64,000 nt of DNA from Alphaproteobacteria bacterium. Its GTDB lineage: Bacteria; Pseudomonadota; Alphaproteobacteria; Caulobacterales; Parvularculaceae. Shown one piece after another: positions 33,442-42,080 of this stretch. The DNA lies in assembly GCA_016125455.1 (NCBI GenBank), contig WGLS01000003.1:1-64000 (forward strand), read 5' to 3'. The notes beneath the pieces were generated by a model. The model saw only the letters and a program-made list of their open reading frames with translations, ran no database searches and had not been told where the DNA came from. Position numbers and translations under genes: made by a program. Position 1 is the first letter of the stretch, and each line of letters begins with the position of its first letter.

Positions 33442-35082
33442 ATGTTGAAAAAGCGACTTGCGGGCCTGATGATCGGATGCGCCGCCGTGTTTGGGGCGGC
33501 GGGGGCGATGCTGGCCGCAACCCCGACCATTGCGTACGCTCAGGAAGGCGAGGGCGAACCGCGGCGCCGTTCGGAGACGCTCGATCCGAACACCGGTCGC
33601 GTGCTTCAATCCGTTTTCGAAAAGATGCAGGCGGAGCAATACAGTCCCGCTCTCGAGGAAATCAACGGCTTCATCAACAGCCGCGGCGAGGGCCTTAAGC
33701 CCTACGACAAGTCGACAACGTACGAAATCCGGGGCACCATCTACATCAATCTTGAAAATTACCCGGCGGCTCTGCGAGATTTTCAGACTGCGCTGAGCGC
33801 CAACGGCTTGCCGCCCGAGCGGAACAATCAGCTCCGGTACAATATTGCCCAGATCCAGTTCCAGCTGGAGCAGTACCAGCAGGCGATCAACGGGCTCAAC
33901 CAGTGGATCCAGTCGACCCAGGCGGCCGGCGGCACCGTCGATCCGAACGCGTATTACCTGCTGGCGGCGGCCTATACGCAGATCACGCCGCCCAACTTTC
34001 GGGCCGCGCTGGACCCGGCCGAACGCGTCGTCGCGGCGCGCGGCAGCAGCGCCGACCCCAAGAAGGGCGATTTCGACCTCCTGAACCTGGTTTACTCAGA
34101 GCTTGGTGAAAGTACGAAGCGCGCGGCGTTGCTTGAGCGAATGGTCAACCTTTTTCCCGGCGAGCGCAGCTATTGGAGCCAGCTCGCAGGGCTCTACTCG
34201 ACGACTGGCCGCGACCAGGAAGCGTTCGCGGTGCTTGAAGTCGCCTATCGCGCGGGGCTGATTGAACGCGAAGGCGAGATCATCACCCTCGTGAACTATT
34301 ACTCTTTCTTCGATAATCCATGGCGCGGGGCCAAGCTCCTGTCCCGGGAGATTGAGGCCGGCCGGGTCAAGCGAAACCTGAACAACCTCATCCTGCTGTC
34401 CCAGCTTTATAGTCAGGCGCGCGAGCAGAAACGAGCCATTCCGGTGCTTCGCGAAGCGTCCCAGTTGTCCAATGACGGGGAGCTCTCCTATCGCCTTGGC
34501 CAGGTTCTGCTCGCTGACGAGCAGTATGCGCGGGCCGAACAGGCGCTCGTCTCGGCTCTGAACAAGGGCGGGATGTCGCCGCGGCAAACCGGGGATGCCT
34601 GGCTTCTTCTTGGTACGGCGCGGTTCAGTCAGGCCGGTCCGGGCGATCGCGCTATCAGGTCGCGCGCGCGGCAGGCCTTCGTCAACGCCACGCGATATTC
34701 TGACTCCTCCCGGCAGGCGCGCGAGTGGGTGACATATATCGACGCGATCAACTCAACGGAACGCGCCCAGGACGAACTTGAACGTCAGCAACGCGTCCAG
34801 GCAGTGCGTGACAACGTCGAACGTCTTCGCACGCAGCTGCAGGTTTGTCGCTTGCAGGGCAATGCAGGTTGCGAGGAATTCGAGACCCGCATTCGCGAAC
34901 AGCAGGAAGAGCTTCGCAGGCTGGAAGCCTCGTCCGCATCGGCCGATGAAGACGCCGACGAAGCGGGAGGTGGCGATGCGGCCGCGTCGGATGATGACGG
35001 CGACGATGAAGAAGCCGACAACGAAGATGCGGCTGCGCCCGCAGCGGAAGCCGATGAGGCGGCGGCCGAACCGTCTGAATGA
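33442..35082 (+). CDS. Periplasmic TPR protein of the TonB operon
   Basis: The start at 33442 gives 546 residues with a signal peptide (GCAAVFGAAGAMLAATPTIAYAQ). Tetratricopeptide helix pairs run from about residue 45 to 430 (for example YPAALRDFQTALSANGLPP and YQQAINGLNQWIQ). A coiled-coil stretch with two Cys (LQVCRLQGNAGCEEF) follows, then a very acidic Asp/Glu/Ala tail of about 55 residues. TPR proteins close many TonB2-type operons and are thought to help the complex contact receptors. The acidic tail is unusual. Confidence 0.88.
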   Translation: MLKKRLAGLMIGCAAVFGAAGAMLAATPTIAYAQEGEGEPRRRSETLDPNTGRVLQSVFEKMQAEQYSPALEEINGFINSRGEGLKPYDKSTTYEIRGTIYINLENYPAALRDFQTALSANGLPPERNNQLRYNIAQIQFQLEQYQQAINGLNQWIQSTQAAGGTVDPNAYYLLAAAYTQITPPNFRAALDPAERVVAARGSSADPKKGDFDLLNLVYSELGESTKRAALLERMVNLFPGERSYWSQLAGLYSTTGRDQEAFAVLEVAYRAGLIEREGEIITLVNYYSFFDNPWRGAKLLSREIEAGRVKRNLNNLILLSQLYSQAREQKRAIPVLREASQLSNDGELSYRLGQVLLADEQYARAEQALVSALNKGGMSPRQTGDAWLLLGTARFSQAGPGDRAIRSRARQAFVNATRYSDSSRQAREWVTYIDAINSTERAQDELERQQRVQAVRDNVERLRTQLQVCRLQGNAGCEEFETRIREQQEELRRLEASSASADEDADEAGGGDAAASDDDGDDEEADNEDAAAPAAEADEAAAEPSE

Positions 35083-35104
35083 TCGTCGGTCAACACGCTG
35101 AATA

Positions 35105-35139
35105 AAAAAGCCGCCGGGCAGGTCGCCCGGCGGCTTTTT
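35105..35139. terminator. Bidirectional terminator between the TonB operon and etfA
   Basis: AAAAAGCCGCCGGGC (35105-35119) pairs perfectly with GCCCGGCGGCTTTTT (35125-35139), 15 base pairs with a five-base loop. The T run serves rightward transcription. The A run gives the same signal to etfA coming from the right. Confidence 0.93.
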
Positions 35140-35163
35140 CGACCAACCGCGATCGCGCTTTCG

Positions 35164-36093
35164 TCAGAGCGCGTCCTTGAGTTCAGGCATGACCTTGAAG
35201 AGATCGGCCACAAGGCCATAGTCCGCAACCTGAAAAATTGGCGCTTCCTCGTCCTTGTTGATGGCAACGATGACCTTTGAATCCTTCATCCCGGCCAGGT
35301 GCTGGATGGCGCCCGAAATGCCGACCGCAATGTAAAGATCTGGCGCAACGACCTTGCCGGTCTGGCCGACCTGGTAGTCGTTGGGCATGTAGCCGGCGTC
35401 AACTGCGGCCCGCGACGCTCCGACCGCCGCGCCAAGCTTGTCGGCGACGGGATAGATATATTCTTCAAACGCCTCAGCCGACCCCAGGGCCCGGCCGCCG
35501 GAAATGACGATCTTGGCGGACGCCAGCTCAGGACGATCGGACTTTGTAATTTCGTCGCTGACGAATTCCGAGATCGCAGGCGCATCCGCTGCCGCGATTT
35601 TCTCAACGGACGCGGAGCCGGTCGCTTCAACCGCCTTGAACGTCGCCGTCCGTACCGTGATCACCTTTTTGGCGTCCGTCGACTGGACGGTGGCGATCGC
35701 ATTGCCGGCGTAAATCGGCCGCACGAACGTATCCGGGCCTTCAATAGCGATGATGTCGGAAATCTGCATCACGTCCAGCAACGCCGCGACGCGCGGCATG
35801 ATGTTCTTGCCGTTGGCGGTGGCCGGCGCGATCAGCGCGTCGTAGTCGCCGGCGAGGCTGACGACGAGCGCGGCGGTCGGTTCGGCGAGCAGCTTTGCAT
35901 AAATGGCGTCGTCAGCGTGGAGCACCTTGCGAACGCCAGCGAGTTTTGCGGCCTGCGCCGCGGCGTTCGCGGCGTCGTGCCCCGCCACCAGAACGTCAAT
36001 ATCGTCGCCAATCGCGTTCGCAGCGGCGACCGTCTTTGCGACGCTATCGGACAGGGCGGCGTTTGCATGATCCGCGACAATAAGGACGGCCAT
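35164..36093 (-). CDS. etfA: Electron transfer flavoprotein alpha subunit
   Basis: A 309-residue FAD-binding subunit. With EtfB it passes electrons from acyl-CoA and other dehydrogenases to ETF:quinone oxidoreductase. The N-domain starts [14 protein letters not shown]. The C-terminal FAD domain shows [57 protein letters not shown] and [18 protein letters not shown]. Its start overlaps the etfB stop by one base. Confidence 0.97.
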   Translation of the reverse strand: MAVLIVADHANAALSDSVAKTVAAANAIGDDIDVLVAGHDAANAAAQAAKLAGVRKVLHADDAIYAKLLAEPTAALVVSLAGDYDALIAPATANGKNIMPRVAALLDVMQISDIIAIEGPDTFVRPIYAGNAIATVQSTDAKKVITVRTATFKAVEATGSASVEKIAAADAPAISEFVSDEITKSDRPELASAKIVISGGRALGSAEAFEEYIYPVADKLGAAVGASRAAVDAGYMPNDYQVGQTGKVVAPDLYIAVGISGAIQHLAGMKDSKVIVAINKDEEAPIFQVADYGLVADLFKVMPELKDAL

Positions 36094-36842
36094 TAGAGCA
36101 CCCCCGCTTCATTTTTCAGTTTGTCGATCAGTTGCGCCACGTTTTCGACCTTGACGCCGGCCTCCCGTTGCGGTGGGTCGGACACCTTGAGCGTTTTCAG
36201 CCGCGGATTGAGGTCGACGCCAAAGTCTTCCGGCGTTTTGACGTCTAGCGGCTTTTTCTTGGCCTTCATGATGTTGGGAAGCGACGCATAGCGCGGTTCA
36301 TTCAACCTGAGATCCGTCGTCACAATTGCCGGCAGGCTTAGCGAGACGGTTTGCAGGCCGCCATCGACTTCCCGTTTCACATGGAGCTTGTCGTCTTTCT
36401 TCTCCACCTTTGAGGCGAAGGTTCCTTGCGGCCATCCCAGAAGCGCCGCGAGCATCTGGCCCGTCTGGTTGCAATCGTCGTCAATCGCCTGCTTGCCGAG
36501 TATGACGAGATCGGGTTTCTCTTCCCCGCAGACCGCCTTCAACAATTTCGCCGCCGCCAGCGGCTCAGTTTCCTGTTCGGTCTTGATAAGGATCGCCCGG
36601 TCTGCGCCCATCGCCAACGCCTGCCGCAGCTGGTCTTGCGCCTTTTCCGGGCCGATCGAGATGGCGATCACGTCAGTCGCAACGCCATTTTCCTTCAGGC
36701 GGACCGCCTCTTCGACGGCGATTTCGTCGAACGGATTCATCGACATCTTGACGTTGGCGAGCTCGACGCCGCTGCCATCCGACTTAACGCGGACTTTCAC
36801 ATTATAGTCGACCACGCGTTTGACGGGGACGAGTACTTTCAT
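36093..36842 (-). CDS. etfB: Electron transfer flavoprotein beta subunit
   Basis: A 249-residue subunit starting [19 protein letters not shown] at 36842; a Met two codons upstream is an alternative. It binds AMP and carries the dehydrogenase recognition loop. Family features are [47 protein letters not shown] and [20 protein letters not shown]. It is translationally coupled to etfA. The HIG1 protein gene lies upstream on the same strand. Confidence 0.97.
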   Translation of the reverse strand: MKVLVPVKRVVDYNVKVRVKSDGSGVELANVKMSMNPFDEIAVEEAVRLKENGVATDVIAISIGPEKAQDQLRQALAMGADRAILIKTEQETEPLAAAKLLKAVCGEEKPDLVILGKQAIDDDCNQTGQMLAALLGWPQGTFASKVEKKDDKLHVKREVDGGLQTVSLSLPAIVTTDLRLNEPRYASLPNIMKAKKKPLDVKTPEDFGVDLNPRLKTLKVSDPPQREAGVKVENVAQLIDKLKNEAGVL

Positions 36843-36971
36843 TCGCATTTTCCTCTGCTGGCGCGCCCTTCTCGCAATCGCGGGCGCCTCGTCGGAATTG
36901 CCGGGAAACTAGCCGCGAGGTCGCGACAGCACAATGCGGCTGACGGCTCTGCGCGCCAGGCCGGCTGATCC

Positions 36972-36995
36972 GCCGCTCGCCTAGCCGCTCGCCTA
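36972..36995. repeat. 12-bp tandem duplication at the end of the HIG1 gene
   Basis: GCCGCTCGCCTA occurs twice (36972-36983 and 36984-36995). The second copy contains the gene's stop codon on the minus strand (36993-36995), and a partial third copy follows. Confidence 0.85.
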
Positions 36996-37202
36996 GCCGC
37001 CTGGCCCCTTGCCAATCGCGATCAGGAACACCGCCATAATCGCAATCGCAACGGCCTGGGCCAGAACCCGAAGCCGCATCAATTTATTGCCGTTCTCCTT
37101 GGCGAACGCGCCTCCCTTTGCGAGGGAGTAGATGCCGACGCCAAGAATGACGGCCGTCGCCGCAATGGCGACCGAAATCAGGAAGAACAAGAAGCCGGAC
37201 AT
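36993..37202 (-). CDS. HIG1-domain twin-transmembrane protein
   Basis: A 69-residue protein with two membrane helices (FLFFLISVAIAATAVILGVGIYSL and VLAQAVAIAIMAVFLIAIG, each within about 20-24 residues). The connecting stretch FAKENGNKLMRLRV is the HIG1 signature. In mitochondria HIG1 proteins stabilise respiratory supercomplexes. Bacterial members are common in alphaproteobacteria and often lie beside etfBA, as here. A respiratory role is inferred from the family. Confidence 0.85.
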   Translation of the reverse strand: MSGFLFFLISVAIAATAVILGVGIYSLAKGGAFAKENGNKLMRLRVLAQAVAIAIMAVFLIAIGKGPGG

Positions 37203-37325
37203 ACGCCAGTCTTTTAAGCGCTAACGCCGCCAACCGGCAATGGTTCAACGCTGATGGTGAAATGTCGCGGGCTTCGAGGATCCCCGGCGGCGTGCAGACG
37301 GCATGCAGAGGGCGCGAACAGCGCG

Positions 37326-39218
37326 TCAGCGGCGATTCAGGCCGTTTTGTATCTTATAGTGCCATTCCGGAAACCGCGGTTCGTCGTCGACGGGCTCGCC
37401 GGCGGCCAGCAGGACGCCGCTACCCGGCGCGAAGGCCACCGTCGTGGATGGCGTCGAAGGCGCGTCTTCCCGCAAGCTGGCTACATAGCCGACAATATCG
37501 GCGTCGGCGGGCGCATCGACCCCAAGTCCGCCGTTCTCCGGCGCCGCCAGCGCCGGCGGCTTGAGTTCGTCCAGGGCAAAGTTCATCCGCACGTCGTACG
37601 TGCGTTCGGCCTGGTATCGAAGGAAACGCTGAGCGTTGTACCAGGCTGTTTTTTCCTCATCGTCCGAGCAGGTCATCAGTTCGGCGCCGTCCGCGCCCCA
37701 ACGCCGCTCGGGACAATGATAAGGATCGAAAGACAACCCCCACAAACGGTCGAACACGTGAGCGAGGTTCAGTCGAATGCGCGAGTTGTCGGATCGCCAG
37801 TAGGTGAATGAACACTGGGCGATCTCTTCGTTCAGTGTCCGCCAGAGATCGCCGGCAAGATCATCGCCGTCATACGCCGCATCGCCCTGACCTGATTCAA
37901 CGTCACGGATGTGGCGTTCCACCTCGCGCCGAAGTTCAATGACCGAGACTTTCAGGCGAGCGTCGCGAGATGGCGTGGAATAGGCTTCCCAGTCGCCATA
38001 GGTGCCGTAAATGTTGATTGGCAGGCGATCCGGATGCGGACGAAGGTGCACTCTGGACAGGCGCGCCGCTTCTACGGCGTATTTCCGGTCGCGTACGGCG
38101 CCGCAGATCGTCTCCAGACCGTTCCGCAGCTCAACGACGGGGTTGAACTTGAACCCCGGGGCCGCAAGCCGTTTGCGGACGAAGTCGTGGAACGGCATCG
38201 ACCTGTCGCCGACGCGAAACTCGCCCAGCGACCAGTCGCCTTCGGGGTGGGGGACATTGCCCACATACTGTTCCACGGAAAAGTCAGGCAGTTCGTCGTT
38301 ACTGGCCGCCCTGATGCGTCCGCCGCGCAATGAGCCGTCCGACGCCGCCTCCGCGCCGACGAGTTCGATCGGCCGCCAGGCCTTCAGGCCTGAACCGAGC
38401 GCGGGCTTTGACCGAATGAAGTTCGGACCGTAGACGGACCGGCTTACCGAATGATCCGGATGCGATGCGATAATCAGCACCCGGCCGTCGTCGAGGATGT
38501 CGTAAACGATCCCGACATGTCCGTATATGTCGTATGCAATGACGCCAGGGCGCACGGCTTCCCGCGAAATTTCGATCGGGTAGAAATCGTCATGCGACCG
38601 CCCGCCGCCCGTTTCAGGGTGCGTACGGAACATTGCCGTCGAGACTTCGCCGGGAATCCGCGCAATGAACGATGGCGCGGATACCGGCGACGCGCTGGCG
38701 ACGCTTCGCCGGCCGGCGACCACGTTGCCGCCAGTGGAATAGCGCAGGTCCTCGGACTTGCCGTCGGCCGTCCGCATGGCGCTCTGATATGAAAAGGGAA
38801 GGCCGTTCTTCCAGGCGAAATAGGCCCGCAGCGTATACGCCATATCGGCGCAATCGCCTGCAAAGCTTCGCTTGTCGGTGTCCCGATAGGGGTTAGCTTC
38901 GTCCTCGAGACAGGACTCAAGCGAAGTGCAGTTCGACCATCCGATTGCGCGAACGAATCTCGCATAGGCGGCTTCGTCAGCGGCATCCCATTTTGATTTG
39001 TAGATCTTCCAGGCGGCGTCCTGATTTCGCGCAATATCCTGGGGGGTCGCGCCGATGCTCTCGGCATTGGTCGACATCGCATTGGCCGTCTTTTCGGCCG
39101 CGTCCGCCTCCGGCGCCTCCGCGCCGACCGCTGCAGTCGCACAAACGCTGCCGGCTGCAAGAAGGAGCGACGCCCTCAAGCGGCGCAAACGAAAAATCGA
39201 GGACGTCGTTTTCAACAT
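37326..39218 (-). CDS. Large exported protein with a papain-fold-like cysteine/histidine core
   Basis: A 630-residue protein with a signal peptide (ASLLLAAGSVCATAAVGA). In the N-terminal half, SFAGDCADMAYTLRAYF presents Cys123 at the start of a helix. VRPGVIAYDIYGHVGIVYD presents His234 in a strand with Asp240, followed by GRVLIIASHPDHS. That arrangement resembles NlpC/P60, CHAP or transglutaminase-like folds. The C-terminal 350 residues are not recognised and contain further cysteines. It may be a cell-wall amidase or a transglutaminase-like enzyme. There is no close operon partner. Confidence 0.6.
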   Translation of the reverse strand: MLKTTSSIFRLRRLRASLLLAAGSVCATAAVGAEAPEADAAEKTANAMSTNAESIGATPQDIARNQDAAWKIYKSKWDAADEAAYARFVRAIGWSNCTSLESCLEDEANPYRDTDKRSFAGDCADMAYTLRAYFAWKNGLPFSYQSAMRTADGKSEDLRYSTGGNVVAGRRSVASASPVSAPSFIARIPGEVSTAMFRTHPETGGGRSHDDFYPIEISREAVRPGVIAYDIYGHVGIVYDILDDGRVLIIASHPDHSVSRSVYGPNFIRSKPALGSGLKAWRPIELVGAEAASDGSLRGGRIRAASNDELPDFSVEQYVGNVPHPEGDWSLGEFRVGDRSMPFHDFVRKRLAAPGFKFNPVVELRNGLETICGAVRDRKYAVEAARLSRVHLRPHPDRLPINIYGTYGDWEAYSTPSRDARLKVSVIELRREVERHIRDVESGQGDAAYDGDDLAGDLWRTLNEEIAQCSFTYWRSDNSRIRLNLAHVFDRLWGLSFDPYHCPERRWGADGAELMTCSDDEEKTAWYNAQRFLRYQAERTYDVRMNFALDELKPPALAAPENGGLGVDAPADADIVGYVASLREDAPSTPSTTVAFAPGSGVLLAAGEPVDDEPRFPEWHYKIQNGLNRR

Positions 39219-39401
39219 TTGGCGAAAGTAACGGACGGTGGGCGAGTTCGGTAGAGGGCGAAACGGTTCGCGTCAGAAATCATCCAACGCGTGTCGCAAC
39301 TGATCCACAGAGAATGCTATTGCGAATTAGTCGCAAATATGAAACCGTGGCTTGAGTTGCCGGGCTGTATCGGCCTGGCAGGCGAACAAGAAGAAGAGGC
39401 T

Positions 39402-39908
39402 ATGGCGAAGACGTGCGGACTGAACCTGCGAAGAACGCCTGACGCGCCAGCGGCGGACGCCGATCCGGGCGCGTTGTTCGACCGACTTTGCGAGCTGAAC
39501 GACCCCAAACAGGAGGGCCCCGCGGATCCCGCGGTTCAGGCAATGAGCCTTGTCATCCTGCTTCGGGAGCTGAGACGCCTGCGAACCCTGCGGTACTGCC
39601 TCACCGGCGACATTGTTGTTTCCCGACTCGCAAGGCTTCTCTATGCGCTCGATAGCGTCGCCAAAAGGCCCTGCCAAACCGCGACGATTGACGGCAACCG
39701 AGTGATCGTGTCGCTGGAAGAGGTCCGGATCGTCAGGGCGCTGGCGTCGGTCCTGGCCGGCGATGAACCGCGCGCCAGGTCGGCGTTGCGCGCGATTTCG
39801 GATGAAGGCGAAGGCGGGCCGGTCGAAGCGGCGGTACGCTCTGCGGCGGCTGCGCTGAGGCGGGCTGGCATTCATCGTCTGGACGCTGCGGCCCTAGTGA
39901 TCGGCTGA
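39402..39908 (+). CDS. Hypothetical helical protein (168 residues)
   Basis: The ATG at 39402 follows AAGAAGAGG and gives 168 residues starting MAKTCGLNLRR; longer frames upstream lack ribosome sites. Most of it is predicted helix (LVILLRELRRLRTLRYCL, LARLLYALDSVA, VEAAVRSAAAALRRAG). No signal or membrane helix is seen. I recognise no family. Its last 15 bases overlap the end of the convergent gluQ gene. Confidence 0.5.
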   Translation: MAKTCGLNLRRTPDAPAADADPGALFDRLCELNDPKQEGPADPAVQAMSLVILLRELRRLRTLRYCLTGDIVVSRLARLLYALDSVAKRPCQTATIDGNRVIVSLEEVRIVRALASVLAGDEPRARSALRAISDEGEGGPVEAAVRSAAAALRRAGIHRLDAAALVIG

Positions 39909-40829
39909 GCTGTCCGGCGGCGGCGCATCAATCGGAATTTCGACGCCCAGATCAGCGAGCACTTGATTCGCAGGCACGCCCGCTGCGCGCAATGACCTCA
40001 GCGTTTCGGACTTGTCTCGTTTCGCTAGCCGTTTCCCGTCAGGGCCGCAGACAAGCTTGTGGCGACGGTAGATCGGCGTTGGCGCGTCAAGGAGAGCCTG
40101 AAGCAAAACATGCAGGTGCGCCGCGGCGGCCAGGTCGTCGCCGCGAATGACATGGGTGACGCCCTGATCGGCGTCATCAACCACCGAAGCGAGGTGATAA
40201 CTGGCCGGGAAGTCCTTGCGGCCGAGAATCGGGTCCCCAAAAATTTCCGGTCTTGCGTCAATTCTCTCGCCGCCCGACCCGTCGAGCCTTTCCATCACGA
40301 ATGTCAGCCTGCGGCCCTTGCTTTCCATCGCTGCGCGCGCCCGCGCGGTACTGAGGCGCCAGGCGTAAGGCTCGCCGGCAAACACGCGACGCTTCTCTTC
40401 GTCCATGTCGATCGGGCCACTGACAAACGGCGGCCCTTCCGGCGCGCCTGGAAGCTCGCTGTCCGGCGCATCCATGCCGACATCGGCATTCGGCGCGCGT
40501 GCAATCTCCTCGGCGACTTCCCGCCGGGTCTTGAAGCACCTGTAGAGAAAGCCACGTTTGGCAAGCATTTTCAGAACATTCGCATAGTGGACGAAGCGAC
40601 TGGATTGGCGGCGAACCGGCTCTTCCCATTTCAGTCCGAGCCAGGCGAGATCATCAAGGATCGCCTGATCGAATTCAGGCCGGCACCTGCCCTTGTCGAT
40701 ATCTTCGATCCGGAGAAGAAAGCGCCCGTTGGCGCGCCTCGCCGCGCGGTAGGCGATCGCCGCCGAATAAGCGTGACCTCGGTGGAGGTAGCCGGATGGG
40801 GAGGGCGCGAAGCGCGTGACAAAGCCGCT
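39894..40829 (-). CDS. gluQ: Glutamyl-Q tRNA(Asp) synthetase
   Basis: The start at 40829 (MSGFVTRFAPSPSGYLHRGHA) gives 311 residues, the length of GluQRS, which lacks the anticodon-binding domain of GluRS. It glutamylates queuosine in tRNA-Asp. The class I HIGH-like site is HRGH, LRIEDIDKGRCRPEF follows, and the KMSKS-like site is LAKRDKSETL. The zinc site appears degenerate: YRCFKTRREV has one Cys where a C-x-C pair is usual. An upstream Met at 40862 is possible but less likely. Confidence 0.9.
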   Translation of the reverse strand, partial: SGFVTRFAPSPSGYLHRGHAYSAAIAYRAARRANGRFLLRIEDIDKGRCRPEFDQAILDDLAWLGLKWEEPVRRQSSRFVHYANVLKMLAKRGFLYRCFKTRREVAEEIARAPNADVGMDAPDSELPGAPEGPPFVSGPIDMDEEKRRVFAGEPYAWRLSTARARAAMESKGRRLTFVMERLDGSGGERIDARPEIFGDPILGRKDFPASYHLASVVDDADQGVTHVIRGDDLAAAAHLHVLLQALLDAPTPIYRRHKLVCGPDGKRLAKRDKSETLRSLRAAGVPANQVLADLGVEIPIDAPPPDSSADH

Positions 40830-40991
40830 CATGCGACGCTCCGTTAGCTGCGAAGCCAGCATCAGATCAACCTATGATTGATAGCCGGTTGCGACACGCC
40901 GTCGTGAAGCCGGAATCCGGCTGCTGGGCGTGGCGCCGGGCGGCGTCTTCGCTACACAGGGGAAATCGAACGTCGCGGGGGCCGGTTCAGC

Positions 40992-42053
40992 ATGAAACGC
41001 AAACGATTGGAAACAATCGGCGAAGGCGTCCGGGGGGCGCGCGCTGGACGGCGCCATCCCGGCTTTGTCACGTCGTCCGAAGAAGCCGGCCTGGCGGGCC
41101 TTGGCGATCTTGGCGGGCCAATCACCCACGGCCGCATTTTCCGCCGCTACTGGCTCTCCATCATCGGCACGCTCTCGCTGATCGTTCTGTCGTCGACCCT
41201 CTGGGTGTTCCAGCCTTACCTTCTTGGCGTCGCCATTGACGGGCTCGTCGTCGACGACTGGCGCGGCGTCGCCTATCTCGCGGCGTTGCAGGTCGGCGTG
41301 CTGATCATTGGCGCGGCGCGACGGTTTTACGACACGCGGGTCTACTCCCGAATCTATCGCGAGATTGGCGCCGAAGCGGTCAGCGCGTCCCAGGCCGCGG
41401 GCCTCGAAATTACGCGCACCGCTGCGCGCGCCAACATGCTCCGCGAAGTGGTAAACTTCTTCGAGTACCGCGCGCCGGGGGTTGCGCGGGCGTTGATCGA
41501 CCTCGTGGGCTCGCTGTCGCTGCTCGCGCTGCTGTCGTGGAACGTCTTTCTTGCGAGCCTCGGCGCGATGGCGTCCATCGTTGTCAGTTCGGTCTTGTTC
41601 GGCGGGGTTCTTTTCCGGCTTAACCGTTCGTATAATGACCAGCTTGAGCGCGAGATAGATGCCTACCAGGCGAATTCGCGGGTGCAGACCGACGCTCACC
41701 TTGACGCGCTCGCGCGACTGCAGGTTCAAAGATCGGATACGCAGGTCGCGATTTTTGGCGCCACGAGCCTTATTCTCATGGTTGTCGTGTTGTTCGCCCT
41801 CTACGATACCGTCGCAGTCAAGGAAGCGGCCATTGGGACCGTGTTTGCGGTTGTCTCGTACGTGCGACGGTTCCAGATCGCTACGCTGGAGTTTCCGGCG
41901 GCCTACCAGCAGTTGATCCGCACGCTCGAGATTACTCGGCGAATCAACGACGCCTGGCGCGCGCCAGCTGATTCGCCAAAGAAAGAGGCGATCGCCTATC
42001 GCTATGCTGCGGAGACGTCACGGCCGTCGGCATTTCGTCCCGACAGCTACTAG
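40992..42053 (+). CDS. ABC-exporter-like transmembrane protein lacking an ATPase domain
   Basis: A 353-residue membrane protein. After a basic N-terminus there are about six helices (for example WLSIIGTLSLIVLSSTLWVF, VAYLAALQVGVLIIGAARRF, LVGSLSLLALLSWNVFLASL). The layout is that of the membrane half of type IV ABC exporters, including coupling-helix-like YSRIYREIGAEAV. No Walker A, signature or Walker B follows; the frame ends 30 residues after a helix that reads LEITRRINDA. No ATPase gene is adjacent. It could pair with a distant ATPase or work without one. Confidence 0.7.
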   Translation: MKRKRLETIGEGVRGARAGRRHPGFVTSSEEAGLAGLGDLGGPITHGRIFRRYWLSIIGTLSLIVLSSTLWVFQPYLLGVAIDGLVVDDWRGVAYLAALQVGVLIIGAARRFYDTRVYSRIYREIGAEAVSASQAAGLEITRTAARANMLREVVNFFEYRAPGVARALIDLVGSLSLLALLSWNVFLASLGAMASIVVSSVLFGGVLFRLNRSYNDQLEREIDAYQANSRVQTDAHLDALARLQVQRSDTQVAIFGATSLILMVVVLFALYDTVAVKEAAIGTVFAVVSYVRRFQIATLEFPAAYQQLIRTLEITRRINDAWRAPADSPKKEAIAYRYAAETSRPSAFRPDSY

Positions 42054-42080
42054 CCTGTTCGGCGTGATCCGGCTCATCGC

